Assembly: GCF_023544715.1 (NCBI RefSeq)
Contig: NZ_JAMJEZ010000020.1
Coordinates: 1-40,157 of the forward strand
Reading direction: 5' to 3'
DNA length: 40,157 nt
Source: Pseudomonas eutrophicaquae
GTDB taxonomy: Bacteria > Pseudomonadota > Gammaproteobacteria > Pseudomonadales > Pseudomonadaceae
The translations under genes were made by a program, and so were the position numbers. Numbering within the stretch: the first letter of the stretch is position 1; every line of letters begins with the position of its first letter. Below, piece by piece: positions 1 to 8,678 of this stretch. A model generated the notes under the pieces. It saw nothing but the letters and a program-made list of their open reading frames with translations, did not search any database and was not told where the DNA came from.

Positions 1-314
1 TTATCGACAACTCGACGAGTCAGCCCTGGCGGCATGACTCAAACCAGAGAGCCTCCGGAGTTCCCGGGGCGGTTCACAACGAGACGCTGGAAGTTGTTGA
101 ACTTGGTGGTGATTCGCTGATTCTCAAAAGCCAGGCTCAGCGCAGCGGTGAAATCAAGTTCAGCCTGTTCCGTGATGACGACGGCGATGGCCTGTGGACC
201 GAAATCGCCGAAGGCGAAGCGCAGGACGCCTTTGTCACCGTCGATTGTCAGATTGATCTGGTCGGTATTCTGGAAGCAGGCCTGCTGCAACCGGCCGACT
301 TGCTGATCGCCTGA
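1..314 (+). CDS. 3' end of an unidentified gene (partial)
   Basis: An open frame enters from the left edge (first whole codon at base 3) and stops at TGA 312-314, giving about 103 residues. There is no in-frame ATG or GTG, so the start must lie upstream of the window. The visible part is acidic and beta-rich in character. It contains an Asp-rich loop with the pattern D-D-D-G-D-G-L-W, which resembles the calcium-binding loops of dockerin or thrombospondin type 3 repeats. The end is hydrophobic (residues G-L-L-Q-P-A-D-L-L-I-A). I do not recognise the family, and the calcium reading is only a resemblance. An inverted repeat follows at 335-374, and the next gene converges on it. Confidence 0.6.
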   Translation, partial: IDNSTSQPWRHDSNQRASGVPGAVHNETLEVVELGGDSLILKSQAQRSGEIKFSLFRDDDGDGLWTEIAEGEAQDAFVTVDCQIDLVGILEAGLLQPADLLIA

Positions 315-334
315 TAACTGATACACCTCAGCAC

Positions 335-374
335 GCGGCCTGTCTTGCGCCTGCTCGCGCGCGCAACAGGCCGC
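335..374. terminator. Possible bidirectional terminator hairpin
   Basis: GCGGCCTGT (335-343) pairs with ACAGGCCGC (366-374) around a GC-rich loop. It sits between two convergent genes (partial gene ending 314, transporter ending 382). No clear T-run follows on either strand, so termination is inferred from position only. Confidence 0.4.
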
Positions 375-381
375 ACCCTCT

Positions 382-1299
382 TCACCCACGCGCCAGCGGC
401 ATCCACCACGCCAGCAGCAGGGGAATCAGCACAAAGGCCAGCAGCGTCGAGCACATCACCAAGCTCGCTACCAGCTCTGGGGAGCGGCCTGCGCGCACCG
501 CGAACAGGTAATTGAACACCGCCACCGGCATTGATGACTGCATCACCAGCACGGCTTGTGCCAGAGGCGGTAGCGCAAGCGCACTGGCGACGGCCCAGCC
601 CAGCAGCGCCCCGCAGACGATCCGCAAACTGCCCAGCAGCACCCCCTGCCCGATATGCTGCAGGCGAATGCTCGCCAGCGAGACTCCCAGCGTCAGCAGC
701 ATCAACGGAATACTGACGCCGCCCAGCAAAGCGGTGGTGTTGGCCAGCCAGCGCGGCAGGCCCAGGTCGAACCACAACATGGCCAGCGCCGCGACCAGGC
801 TCAGCATGATCGGATTCAGCAGCAGACGGCGCAGGGAACGCTCCGCTCCCGACAGCACCATCCCCAGGGTGAAATGGCCGACCGAGAGCATCAAAAAGAA
901 CGCGACCGCCAGTGCCAGCCCGGCCTCACCAAAGGCATATAGGCTGATCGGCAGCCCCATATTGCCGGTATTGGGAAACAGATAGGCCGGCACCAGCACC
1001 TTCCAGTCGAAGCCCGCCAGCCGGCTCAACAGCAGCGCAATACCGCCCATCAGCACCGAAACCAGCACACAACCAAGCGCCATCTGGGCAAAAGCGGGCA
1101 GATCGACCTCCGTGCGGCTGAGCGTGGACAGCACCAGACAGGGAGTACTGACATTCAGGACCAGACGGGTCACGAAATCAGTCGGATAAGGCTGACCTGA
1201 ACGGGCCCAGCCATAACCGATGGCGGCCAGAATCAGCACCGGCGCCATGACCGCAAACAGCTCGGCTAACATGCGAAAATCCAGTGGAAGTGTGGGCAT
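382..1299 (-). CDS. AEC (auxin efflux carrier) family transporter
   Basis: Inner-membrane permease of about 305 aa, made almost entirely of hydrophobic segments (roughly ten). It has the two-half arrangement of the AEC/bile-acid-sodium-symporter fold and the conserved N-T-G-N-M-G-L-P motif in the first half. Members in bacteria export or import small organic acids such as malonate or malate. The substrate here cannot be read from sequence. I chose ATG 1299 because GAGG lies nine bases upstream. A GTG at 1314 and an ATG at 1272 (just before the first membrane segment) are alternatives. It is divergent from the patatin gene and has an extended -10 element upstream. Confidence 0.8.
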   Translation of the reverse strand: MPTLPLDFRMLAELFAVMAPVLILAAIGYGWARSGQPYPTDFVTRLVLNVSTPCLVLSTLSRTEVDLPAFAQMALGCVLVSVLMGGIALLLSRLAGFDWKVLVPAYLFPNTGNMGLPISLYAFGEAGLALAVAFFLMLSVGHFTLGMVLSGAERSLRRLLLNPIMLSLVAALAMLWFDLGLPRWLANTTALLGGVSIPLMLLTLGVSLASIRLQHIGQGVLLGSLRIVCGALLGWAVASALALPPLAQAVLVMQSSMPVAVFNYLFAVRAGRSPELVASLVMCSTLLAFVLIPLLLAWWMPLARG

Positions 1300-1350
1300 C
1301 ACACCGTGCCTCACTCGGGAAGCGGCGCGATGTGCGCATAATGGGCCACG

Positions 1351-1359
1351 ATTCTAGCA
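1351..1359 (-). promoter_or_regulatory. Extended -10 promoter element for the AEC gene
   Basis: Minus-strand TGCTAGAAT matches an extended -10 (TGn followed by TAGAAT). It would start transcription about 45 nt ahead of ATG 1299. I see no good -35, as is usual for extended -10 promoters. Confidence 0.35.
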
Positions 1360-1419
1360 GAGGCGCCTGACAGGCCGATGGCCGCATCGGCCCGCCAGCC
1401 CTCACGACAGGGACAGCAC

Positions 1420-2415
1420 ATGGCAGACAAACGTATTGCACTGGTTCTGGGTTCAGGCGGCGCACGTGGTTATGCCCACATCGGCGTGATCGAGGCTCTG
1501 GAGGCCAGAGGCTACCGGATCGATTGCGTGGCCGGCAGTTCGATGGGCGCGGTGATCGGTGGCATCCATGCCGCCGGCCAACTGGCCGCGTATCGCGAAT
1601 GGGTGGAAAGCCTCGACTATCTGGCCATGCTACGCCTGCTCGACCCCAGCTTCTCGATGGGCGCCATTCGGGGCGAGCGGATCTTCGGACGGATCCGCGA
1701 GCTGCTGGGCGAGGTGCGGATCGAGGCGCTGCCGATCCCCTACACCGCCGTGGCCACCGATCTGACCAGCCAGCAGGAAGTCTGGTTTCAGGAGGGCTGC
1801 CTGCATCAGGCCATGCGGGCGTCAGCGGCGATTCCCAGCCTGTTCACCCCGGTGATTCAGGGCACGCGCGTGCTGGTGGATGGTGGACTGCTCAATCCGA
1901 TTCCGATCATCCCGGTGGTGGCCAGCCATTGCAACCTGATCGTGGCGGTCAACCTCAACGCCAGCAATCCGCGCCACTATCGCCTGCCGGAAATCGAGCG
2001 CCCTCCGGCGCTGGCAGCACGGGTCGATCAGCTGTTTGGCGCGCTCGGTAATCACCTGCCGTTCCGGCGCCGCGCAAGCGATGAGCTACCAGCGCTGCTG
2101 TCGGGAGAACCCTTGACGCTGACCGGCGCCAGCGCAGAAGGCAGTCCCCTAGCCGCGCCCGCAACCCCGCTGCGGGTGGTCGAGCATGCGGCGCCCGAGA
2201 GTCTCCTTGAGCTGGTGAACCAGAGCTTTGAGGTGATGCAGAACTCGCTGGCCCAGTACAAGATCGCCGGCTATCCGCCGGATATCCTGATCAACATTCC
2301 CAAACGGGTCTGCCGCTTCTTTGAATTTCACCGGGCGGCGGAGCTGATTCTGCTCGGTCGGCAGATCGCCGATGACGTGCTGGATCGATACGAGGCCGAT
2401 CGGGCGACTCCGTAA
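1420..2415 (+). CDS. Patatin-like phospholipase (RssA/NTE type)
   Basis: Predicted serine lipid acyl hydrolase of 331 aa. Three patatin motifs are intact: the oxyanion loop G-S-G-G-A-R-G (residues 11-17), the nucleophile elbow G-S-S-M-G with Ser41, and the D-G-G motif with Asp154, which complete the Ser/Asp dyad. No signal peptide is visible, so it is probably cytoplasmic or peripheral on the inner membrane. The frame is open from 1378, but ATG 1420 is preferred because AGGGA lies just upstream and the family motif begins about ten residues in. The C-terminal third (after residue 200) is variable and has no motif I can name. The lipid substrate is unknown. Confidence 0.85.
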   Translation: MADKRIALVLGSGGARGYAHIGVIEALEARGYRIDCVAGSSMGAVIGGIHAAGQLAAYREWVESLDYLAMLRLLDPSFSMGAIRGERIFGRIRELLGEVRIEALPIPYTAVATDLTSQQEVWFQEGCLHQAMRASAAIPSLFTPVIQGTRVLVDGGLLNPIPIIPVVASHCNLIVAVNLNASNPRHYRLPEIERPPALAARVDQLFGALGNHLPFRRRASDELPALLSGEPLTLTGASAEGSPLAAPATPLRVVEHAAPESLLELVNQSFEVMQNSLAQYKIAGYPPDILINIPKRVCRFFEFHRAAELILLGRQIADDVLDRYEADRATP

Positions 2416-2442
2416 CGAGCGGGCAGCCTCGGGCAATGGGCC

Positions 2443-3252
2443 TCAGCGCAGCCACTCCAGCTGCAGACCGTTACCACGGCTGGCATCGCTGTGCAGCCGC
2501 GCGGCCTGGACGCCCTGCGCCAGCAGCGCTTCACGCCAGGCATCCGCCGCGGTGCCGGACAGGCGCAGGCGCAGGCCCGTATCAAGACGCAAGGCCTGCC
2601 CCAACAAGTTGACCCACGCCTCCTCCGGCTTCTCGGGCCAGTCGGCCAGTGACAGGTGCCCTTCCTCACGCAACGCGCGCAGCACGCTCGGGGCACTGGG
2701 CATCAAGGCCGGTAGCGGTGTGGTGCTGGTCAGCGCCTCAACATGCAGGTAGGCACGGCGGTTGCCCCGGGTAATCGCGTAGAGGGCCAGCAGGGTATCG
2801 TCATCGGGCGCCGCGCGCTGGAGCAGCAGATAGGCCTGACCGTCATCCGGGCCATACAGACGTGCATTGCCGAACACCGTATTGGCCCACACGCTGCTGC
2901 TGCCGCATTCACGCCCCTCACACCAGTGCAGGACGCGGGCACCCTGCTGCTGCAGGTGCTGGCGCGCCTGAGCAAAGGCTTCGCCACTGCCATGCCCGCT
3001 CGGCAGCTCATAGGTGCGCAGGCTCAGCGCACCGGTCACCGCCTGCTCCGCATCAACCCGCAGACGCCCGCCAATGCGCCGCGGCGCACTCTGTGGGTAG
3101 AAGCGCTCAATGCCCTCTTCCAGGCGATAATCCACCACCTCAGCCCGCGTAAAGCGCGGCAGATACTCCAGATCGCGTGGATCGGCCTGCGTGAGCAGCG
3201 ATGTACTCAGCAGCGCGGCGGCCAACAGGCCGTGGTAGAGCGTGCGACTCAT
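2443..3252 (-). CDS. DUF4892-type exported protein
   Basis: Protein of 269 aa with a clear signal peptide: basic start, hydrophobic stretch L-L-A-A-A-L-L-S-T-S-L-L, likely cleavage after T-Q-A before D-P. The mature part carries the R-x-x-R-I-G-G-R-L-R-V region and a paired-cysteine segment (W-C-E-G-R-E-C-G) typical, as I recall, of the Pseudomonas DUF4892 family. Its biochemical role is not known. ATG 3252 is preferred over an upstream in-frame start because a G-rich Shine-Dalgarno stretch sits at the right distance and the signal peptide starts there. It lies 132 nt downstream of the alpha/beta hydrolase on the same strand and ends 27 nt from the convergent patatin gene. Confidence 0.65.
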   Translation of the reverse strand: MSRTLYHGLLAAALLSTSLLTQADPRDLEYLPRFTRAEVVDYRLEEGIERFYPQSAPRRIGGRLRVDAEQAVTGALSLRTYELPSGHGSGEAFAQARQHLQQQGARVLHWCEGRECGSSSVWANTVFGNARLYGPDDGQAYLLLQRAAPDDDTLLALYAITRGNRRAYLHVEALTSTTPLPALMPSAPSVLRALREEGHLSLADWPEKPEEAWVNLLGQALRLDTGLRLRLSGTAADAWREALLAQGVQAARLHSDASRGNGLQLEWLR

Positions 3253-3384
3253 GAGCACACCCCCGGGCAAGCGCATCGAGCAGCACGCTGCAGGATGGGC
3301 GACGAGGGGCGAACGAGGGTCGGGACGGACATAGCGCTTTTCCTTGAGGCAGTGACCTAAGACTCGATGCTGCCCGGCAGCCGG

Positions 3385-4242
3385 TCAAGCGCTGGCCAAA
3401 AAGGCTTTGAAACAGTCTGCTACAGCCGCCGCCCCCGCCTCGTCATCCAGATGCAGATGATGCCCGCCCGGCAAGCGATGCTGCTCGAAGGGCAACTGTG
3501 CTAGCCATCCCTGTGCGCGACCTTGCAGCAAGCCCTCCTCGGCAATCACCAGAGAGACCGGGCAACGGACTGCCTCGACAAACGCTCGCGCCTGAGCCGG
3601 GGACAACCGCAGGGGCGAGGGCAAGGTCAGACGCGCATCGCTGCGCCAGCGATAGCCGCCGGCCTCGGGCATCAGACTGCGACTGGCCAGCCGCTCGGCC
3701 GCCTCATAGCTGAGGGGATAGCCACCGCGCAGCCGCGCCTGCACGGCACGCTCTGGCGTGGGATGTATGGCCTTGCACTTGCGCCCCAGTTGCAGCTCGG
3801 CACGCAGCGCCTCCCCCAGCTGGGCCGGAGCCTGCTCGGGTTCACAGGTCAGCGCCAGCAGACCATCAATCAGCGCCAGGCGCTCGACCCGCTCGGGCAG
3901 CGCCCCCGCCAGCATCGTCGCGATGATGGCGCCCAGCGAGTGGCCCAGCATCGAAAAGCGCTGCCAGCCCAGCTGGTCTGCCACCAGCAGCACATCCCGC
4001 ACGTAATCCCACAGCGCATAGCTGCAGCCGGCTGGACGATGCCCCGAATGACCGTGACCGGCCAGATCGAGGGCCACGATACGCAGCCCCTCCAGGCGCG
4101 GCGCCAGACGCGAGAAACTCATCGCGTTATCCAGCCAGCCATGCAGGGCGATCACCGGGTGACCGTCTGCAGGGCCATACAGGTGCGCAGCCAGCTCAAT
4201 GTGCGGCAAGCCAAAGCGCACCTCTTCGAGCTGAACGCTCAC
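3385..4242 (-). CDS. Alpha/beta hydrolase
   Basis: Predicted cytoplasmic serine hydrolase of 285 aa. It has the oxyanion H-G-W (residues 34-36), the D-L-A-G-H-G-H-S turn near residue 60, the nucleophile elbow G-H-S-L-G with Ser102, and a C-terminal G-G-H-H-L-H-L-D segment that supplies the catalytic His (261 or 262). The lid region between residues 125 and 215 is divergent, so no substrate can be assigned. It starts with GTG at 4242, overlapping the TGA of sixA (GTGA), which implies translational coupling. It is the last gene of the coupled run DUF4389-type protein, sixA, hydrolase. Confidence 0.85.
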   Translation of the reverse strand: MSVQLEEVRFGLPHIELAAHLYGPADGHPVIALHGWLDNAMSFSRLAPRLEGLRIVALDLAGHGHSGHRPAGCSYALWDYVRDVLLVADQLGWQRFSMLGHSLGAIIATMLAGALPERVERLALIDGLLALTCEPEQAPAQLGEALRAELQLGRKCKAIHPTPERAVQARLRGGYPLSYEAAERLASRSLMPEAGGYRWRSDARLTLPSPLRLSPAQARAFVEAVRCPVSLVIAEEGLLQGRAQGWLAQLPFEQHRLPGGHHLHLDDEAGAAAVADCFKAFLASA

Positions 4243-4712
4243 GGGGCGCGCACCGTGGGATGATGCAAAGCCCGCAGTTCCATGAGCCCGGCCAGCGCCA
4301 TTTCCCCCTCAAGCAGCGCGAGGCTGGCGGTGTTGAATAGCAGCGGCTCCTGCAAATGCCCCTCCAGCAGCAGCCCGGCCATCAGACCCAGCAGCGGCTG
4401 ATGGCTGACGACCAGCAGCGTGCCTTCCTTACGGGCTGCCAGTTGTGCGGCGGCACTGCGCGGATCATCGTCCGGAGTAATGCCCTCCAGCACCTCCAGA
4501 CGCGGGGCATGCTGCAGCCCCTCAAGCACCAGAGAAGCGGTCTGGCGAGCCCGAACATACGGGCTGACCAGCAGCGTCTCGATCCGCTCATCGCGAAGAT
4601 ACCGGGTCACTTCGCGCACCTCTGCACGGCCGTGCTCGGTCAGCTCACGCAGATGATCGCCAGTCTGCACATAAGGGCCAGCCTGACCATGGCGCAACAA
4701 CCAGAGCCTCAT
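4239..4712 (-). CDS. sixA: Phosphohistidine phosphatase SixA
   Basis: Histidine phosphatase of 157 aa, the usual SixA size. It has the short-form L-R-H-G-Q-A motif at the N-terminus (His8, phosphoryl acceptor), Arg55 within the S-P-Y-V-R-A-R-Q-T region, and the second catalytic histidine in V-V-S-H-Q-P-L (His104). In E. coli SixA dephosphorylates histidine phosphotransfer proteins such as the HPt domain of ArcB and the nitrogen-PTS protein NPr. The target here is not known. Its ATG (4712) overlaps the TGA of the upstream DUF4389-type gene and its TGA overlaps the GTG of the hydrolase, so it sits inside a translationally coupled set. Confidence 0.9.
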   Translation of the reverse strand: MRLWLLRHGQAGPYVQTGDHLRELTEHGRAEVREVTRYLRDERIETLLVSPYVRARQTASLVLEGLQHAPRLEVLEGITPDDDPRSAAAQLAARKEGTLLVVSHQPLLGLMAGLLLEGHLQEPLLFNTASLALLEGEMALAGLMELRALHHPTVRAP

Positions 4713-5347
4713 GGGCGGGACTCCGGTGCCTGATCATTCTCAGCGTCCGGCGCGGAATCGGTGGGCTCGGCCGGGGCCTTGCGGGCGCGGGTACGGCGCG
4801 GCTTGGCGGGTGCGGCGTCTTCCGGTGCAGGGCTATCCGCTTCGGCCAGCGTCTCGCTCACCGCCGCCTCATCGCGCACTGCCTGCTCTTCCGGCGGCTG
4901 CTCGGTCGCGGTCTCTGGCACGGACGGCATGGCCGGGGGAGTCGCCACCTCGGTCACCTCGGCCTCTTCCGGCGGCGTGGTCTCATTGAGTGGAGCCGGC
5001 GCTACGGATGCAGCAGGCACCGGAGCCGCGACAACCGGCGCCACCGGGGCTGCCAGCGACTGCAGGTCCAGCTGCGGCTCACGGGCCGCCGGCCAGTCGC
5101 TGAACGGCCAGGGCTTGTGATCGGTGTGGAAGGTCACGTAGCGACCCGTGTGCCCGAGGAACTGGCTCAGGCTGTCACCAAAATCCATCAGCGCGCGGCT
5201 GGCCTGGCCATTGATCAGGCGCAGCAGCAGCTGCACGCCGGCCGTGAGCAACAACACCAGCTCGGCCACTTTCCAGGCCAGCGCAAACAGCAGCATCCAT
5301 ACCACACGCAGCGCGAGGGATTCGCAGGCGGCTTTCTTATCGGTCAT
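4709..5347 (-). CDS. DUF4389-type membrane protein with long Pro/Ala/Glu tail
   Basis: Protein of 212 aa. Residues 11-45 form a hydrophobic membrane region. Next come an F-G-D-S-L-S-Q-F segment and the F-H-T-D-H-K-P-W-P-F-S-D-W-P block (residues 73-86) that I associate with DUF4389. After about residue 95 the chain becomes a disordered tail rich in Pro, Ala, Glu and Val, with a basic patch K-P-R-R-T-R-A-R-K near residue 190. ATG 5347 is chosen because GGAG lies nine bases upstream; an upstream in-frame start at 5395 would run into gpsA. It follows gpsA by 16 nt and overlaps sixA by 4 nt. Its function is unknown. Confidence 0.75.
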   Translation of the reverse strand: MTDKKAACESLALRVVWMLLFALAWKVAELVLLLTAGVQLLLRLINGQASRALMDFGDSLSQFLGHTGRYVTFHTDHKPWPFSDWPAAREPQLDLQSLAAPVAPVVAAPVPAASVAPAPLNETTPPEEAEVTEVATPPAMPSVPETATEQPPEEQAVRDEAAVSETLAEADSPAPEDAAPAKPRRTRARKAPAEPTDSAPDAENDQAPESRP

Positions 5348-5363
5348 CGGCGGGTACTCCTTA

Positions 5364-6386
5364 TCAGAAACCGCTTGAGGAAATGAAATCGACATCGGTC
5401 TTGGGCTCAGCGGACATCAGCAAGCCAATCACCTGCTCCAGCGTGCGCCCCTCGAAAAGTATGGCATGCAGACCGGCCACCAGCGGCATATAGACGCCCA
5501 ACTGATCGGCACGGGCCTTGAGCACGCGGATGGTATTGACGCCCTCGGCCACCTCGCCCAGACGCTCGACCGCGGCATCCAGGCTCAGCCCCTGCCCGAG
5601 CGCAAAGCCGACCTGATAGTTGCGGCTCTTGGCCGAAGAGCAGGTCACGATCAGATCCCCCACCCCGGCAAGGCCCAGGAAGGTCATCGGATTGGCGCCC
5701 AGCGTCACGGCAAAGCGGGTCATCTCCGCCAGGGCGCGGGTGATCAGCATGCTCTTGGTGTTCTCGCCCATGCCCATCGCGGCCGCCATGCCGGACATGA
5801 TCGCGTAGACATTCTTCAGCGCCCCACCCAACTCGACGCCAAAGCGGTCACGGCTGGCATAGACCCGGAAAGTACGCCCATGCAGCGCCTGCTGCACACG
5901 CCGGCACAGATCCTCGTCCTCGCTGGCAATCACCGTGGCAGTCAGGGCGTGTTCGGCAATCTCCCGGGCCAGGTTCGGCCCGGAGAGCACACCGATCCGC
6001 GCCTGCGGGGCAATGTCCTCGAGGATCTGGCTCATCAGCAGGAAGCTGTCGGCCTCAATACCCTTGGTGGTGCTGATCAGCAGCTTGCCGCTCAGCTGCT
6101 CGGCCACCGGCTGCAACGCCGCCCGCAAGGCGGTGGAGGGCAATACGACAAAGATAAGCGCACAGGCCTGCACAGTGGCAGCCAGATCCGTGACCGGTTC
6201 AACGGCCGGGTGCACGCGAATGCCCTTGAGGTAGCGGGGATTCTCGCCGGTGGTGCGAATGGCCTCGGCCTGCTCGCAGTCACGCATCCACAACAGCGTG
6301 CGCTGACCATTTTCGGCCAGCAGATTGGCCAGGGCGGTACCGAAGCTGCCGCCGCCCAGGACGGCTACGGGTTGCTGCTCAATCAT
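5364..6386 (-). CDS. gpsA: Glycerol-3-phosphate dehydrogenase [NAD(P)+]
   Basis: Reduces dihydroxyacetone phosphate to sn-glycerol 3-phosphate, the backbone for phospholipid synthesis, in the cytoplasm. The 340-aa length is normal for Pseudomonas GpsA. Visible are the Rossmann loop [10 protein letters not shown] (from residue 11), the S-T-T-K-G-I strand, S-G-P-N-L-A-R-E, and the catalytic lysine in L-G-G-A-L-K-N-V (Lys191). The frame extends upstream to 6482, but ATG 6386 matches the family start. A good -10 hexamer lies about 38 nt upstream on the minus strand. It is the first gene of a run with the DUF4389-type protein and sixA, and is divergent from the TonB receptor. Confidence 0.95.
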   Translation of the reverse strand: MIEQQPVAVLGGGSFGTALANLLAENGQRTLLWMRDCEQAEAIRTTGENPRYLKGIRVHPAVEPVTDLAATVQACALIFVVLPSTALRAALQPVAEQLSGKLLISTTKGIEADSFLLMSQILEDIAPQARIGVLSGPNLAREIAEHALTATVIASEDEDLCRRVQQALHGRTFRVYASRDRFGVELGGALKNVYAIMSGMAAAMGMGENTKSMLITRALAEMTRFAVTLGANPMTFLGLAGVGDLIVTCSSAKSRNYQVGFALGQGLSLDAAVERLGEVAEGVNTIRVLKARADQLGVYMPLVAGLHAILFEGRTLEQVIGLLMSAEPKTDVDFISSSGF

Positions 6387-6423
6387 CTTTTCAATCCAGC
6401 CGCCCCCGGGCGGCAATCGACGC

Positions 6424-6452
6424 ATTATACGGTGGCGCCGTCTGGCGGCCAG
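6424..6452 (-). promoter_or_regulatory. Predicted sigma-70 promoter of the gpsA operon
   Basis: The minus strand carries a consensus TATAAT (6429-6424) with a weak -35 (CTGGCC, 6452-6447) at 17-bp spacing. This would give a leader of about 30 nt before the gpsA ATG at 6386. Confidence 0.45.
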
Positions 6453-6464
6453 TCTCGACGGGCG

Positions 6465-6493
6465 CTGGCAAAAATGACGCACTCGGTTAACAT
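6465..6493 (+). promoter_or_regulatory. Predicted promoter of the receptor/kinase operon
   Basis: CTGGCA (6465-6470), a 17-bp spacer, then TAACAT (6488-6493); each hexamer matches four of six consensus bases. The in-frame ATGs at 6474 and 6492 fall within this promoter, which supports the GTG at 6531 as the receptor start. Confidence 0.35.
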
Positions 6494-6530
6494 GCGCGCC
6501 CCACCCTTTCCACCGTCGAGGATCCTGCCA

Positions 6531-8672
6531 GTGCCTGGCCCTCTGCGCGCATCACTGCCCCCCCTCATGGGCCTGCTGGCTGGCGTGACCGCCGCACAGG
6601 CCAGTGATGACCTGTTTCTCGACAGTGCCCCCCTGCCGGAAATCCTCACCGCCACGCGCCTGCAACAGCCGGCCGCCGCGGTACCCGGCAGTATCAGCGT
6701 GCTGGATCGACAGCTGATCAAGGCCAGCGGCGCGCGCACCCTGCCTGAAGTGCTGCGCCTGGTACCCGGGATGCTGGTGGTGCCCATGAGCGGCAACCCT
6801 CCGCAGACCACGGTCAACTACCACGGCAGCAGCGCCACACAGGCGCGGCGTCTGCAGGTACTGATCGATGGCCGCTCGGTCTATCGCACCGCCTTTGCAC
6901 AGGTTGACTGGGATGAACTGCCACTGGCCCTGGAGGACATCGAGCGCATCGAGGTATTCCGCGGCCCGAATACCGTCAGCTACGGGGCCAACGCCCTGAT
7001 GGCGGTGGTCAACGTGATCACCCGCATGCCGCGCGACAGCCATGGCACACACCTGAAGATCACCCAGGGCCAGCAGGGCATCAGCGACTGGTACGCCCGG
7101 CATGGCATGGGCTGGGAAGGCGGCGATCTGCGCCTGTCGCTCTCGGGCCTGCAGGATGACGGTTTTGACACCCGCGCAGATGGCTCGCCGTTTCGCGATG
7201 ATCGGCGCCTGACCCGCTTTAACCTGCGCATGACCCATGAGCCGGACAGCCGGCAGCTGTTTGACTGGAGCCTGGCGCTCAAAGAAGGCACCACGCAGGC
7301 CAACAACACCTACAGCGCAACCCTGCACCTCAACCTGCAGCCCGGCGAGCAGGATGAAGCCTCGGACATCACCGGGCGCGATTATGCCGCCGACCTGCGC
7401 TGGCGCTTCGAGCAGTCTGCGCAGCACACCCTGCAGGTGCAGGCCAACCTGCAACACTGGGAGCGCCTGCGTGAGTGGCGGGCCTGCGATGTCTTGCCGA
7501 CCTTCTTGGCAGAGACGCGCCAGTTGTGGAACCTATTTGACAGCCGCCAGCGCGACCTGCTGCGCGCCGGGATCATCCAGCCACAGACCGCCGAACAACA
7601 AGCCCTGGCACAGGTGCTGCGCGCACAGCTGGCTGCCAGCTTCGACCCGACGACCGGCACCTTTGACCACGCCTGCGGATTGATCAACGAGGACTCACGG
7701 GAAACCCGCCTGAGCCTTGAGCTGCAGGACACCCTGAGCCTCTCCGACAGCCTGCGCCTGCTCAGCGGCGCCAGCTACCGGCATGATGAGGCGACCTCGG
7801 AAACCTATCTGGGCGGTACGCAGCGGCGTAACACCTGGCGACTGTTCGGACACCTTGAATGGTATCTGGATGAACACTGGCTGCTGCAGGGCGGCGCCAC
7901 CTACGAGGATGACACCTCCGTTGGCGCCTCCCTCACCCCGCGGGTGGCGCTCAATTACCTGATCTCACCGGCCCACGGCCTGCGCGCCGTGTACTCGGAG
8001 GCCATTCGCGCCCCGGACATGTTCGAAAACGATGCCCGCTGGCAATACCGGGTGCGCGACCTGCGCCCGCAGCCTTACGGCCAGTCTCAGGCGCTGTTCT
8101 TCATGACGGCGCAGGGGCCGGGCAACCTCGAGCATGAGCGCATGCGCTCCTATGAGCTCGGCTACAACGGCCGGTTCGCTCGTCAAAATCTGAGCCTTGA
8201 TCTCAAGCTGTTCCGGGACGAGATCACCGACATGATCAGCGGCCCGCTGCAGATCTTCAGCTTCACCCCCAACAACCGCAATCACCTGCGCCTGAGCGGT
8301 GTGGAGGGCGAGCTGGACTGGCGCCTGAGCAGTGCCGATCGCCTGCGCCTGAGCTATACCTACCTCGACATCGAAGCCAGTCACCCGGATGACAACCTGC
8401 TCTCGCCCCGCCACAGCAGCACTGCGGGCTGGCTGCGGGACTGGCAGGCGGGCTGGAGCACGGCCCTCTTCTACCACGGTGCGGACATGCTCAATGAGTA
8501 CCGCTTCGAACGACTGGACCTGCGCCTGGCCAAGCAGCTGAGCTTGGCCGGCAGCACACTGGAGATGGCACTCATGCTGCAGCAGCGCCTGGATGACGAG
8601 CCGCTGAGTCGCTTCAACAACAACCTGGATGAGCGCCGCACCCTGTGGTTCTCTGCCGGGCTGGAGCTCTGA
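6531..8672 (+). CDS. TonB-dependent outer-membrane receptor
   Basis: Predicted outer-membrane beta-barrel receptor of 713 aa. I start it at GTG 6531, because GAGGA lies eight bases upstream and the resulting N-terminus is a clean signal peptide ending A-A-Q-A before S-D-D. A TonB-box-like stretch (L-P-E-I-L-T-A-T-R, residues 35-43) is followed by a plug domain to about residue 165, with the [12 protein letters not shown] and [11 protein letters not shown] motifs. The rest is a 22-strand-type barrel region. There is no N-terminal STN signalling domain, so it is not a FecA/FpvA-type transducer. Two cysteines in one long loop (around bases 7484 and 7675) may form a disulfide. It leads a three-gene unit with a periplasmic binding protein and a histidine kinase. 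The ligand is unknown. Confidence 0.85.
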   Translation: MPGPLRASLPPLMGLLAGVTAAQASDDLFLDSAPLPEILTATRLQQPAAAVPGSISVLDRQLIKASGARTLPEVLRLVPGMLVVPMSGNPPQTTVNYHGSSATQARRLQVLIDGRSVYRTAFAQVDWDELPLALEDIERIEVFRGPNTVSYGANALMAVVNVITRMPRDSHGTHLKITQGQQGISDWYARHGMGWEGGDLRLSLSGLQDDGFDTRADGSPFRDDRRLTRFNLRMTHEPDSRQLFDWSLALKEGTTQANNTYSATLHLNLQPGEQDEASDITGRDYAADLRWRFEQSAQHTLQVQANLQHWERLREWRACDVLPTFLAETRQLWNLFDSRQRDLLRAGIIQPQTAEQQALAQVLRAQLAASFDPTTGTFDHACGLINEDSRETRLSLELQDTLSLSDSLRLLSGASYRHDEATSETYLGGTQRRNTWRLFGHLEWYLDEHWLLQGGATYEDDTSVGASLTPRVALNYLISPAHGLRAVYSEAIRAPDMFENDARWQYRVRDLRPQPYGQSQALFFMTAQGPGNLEHERMRSYELGYNGRFARQNLSLDLKLFRDEITDMISGPLQIFSFTPNNRNHLRLSGVEGELDWRLSSADRLRLSYTYLDIEASHPDDNLLSPRHSSTAGWLRDWQAGWSTALFYHGADMLNEYRFERLDLRLAKQLSLAGSTLEMALMLQQRLDDEPLSRFNNNLDERRTLWFSAGLEL

Positions 8673-8678
8673 TCCGCA

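Noticed and set aside
5466-6530. Long N-terminal extension of the receptor frame over gpsA
   Set aside because: It is antisense to gpsA, contains no signal peptide, and the GTG at 6531 has the proper ribosome-binding site.
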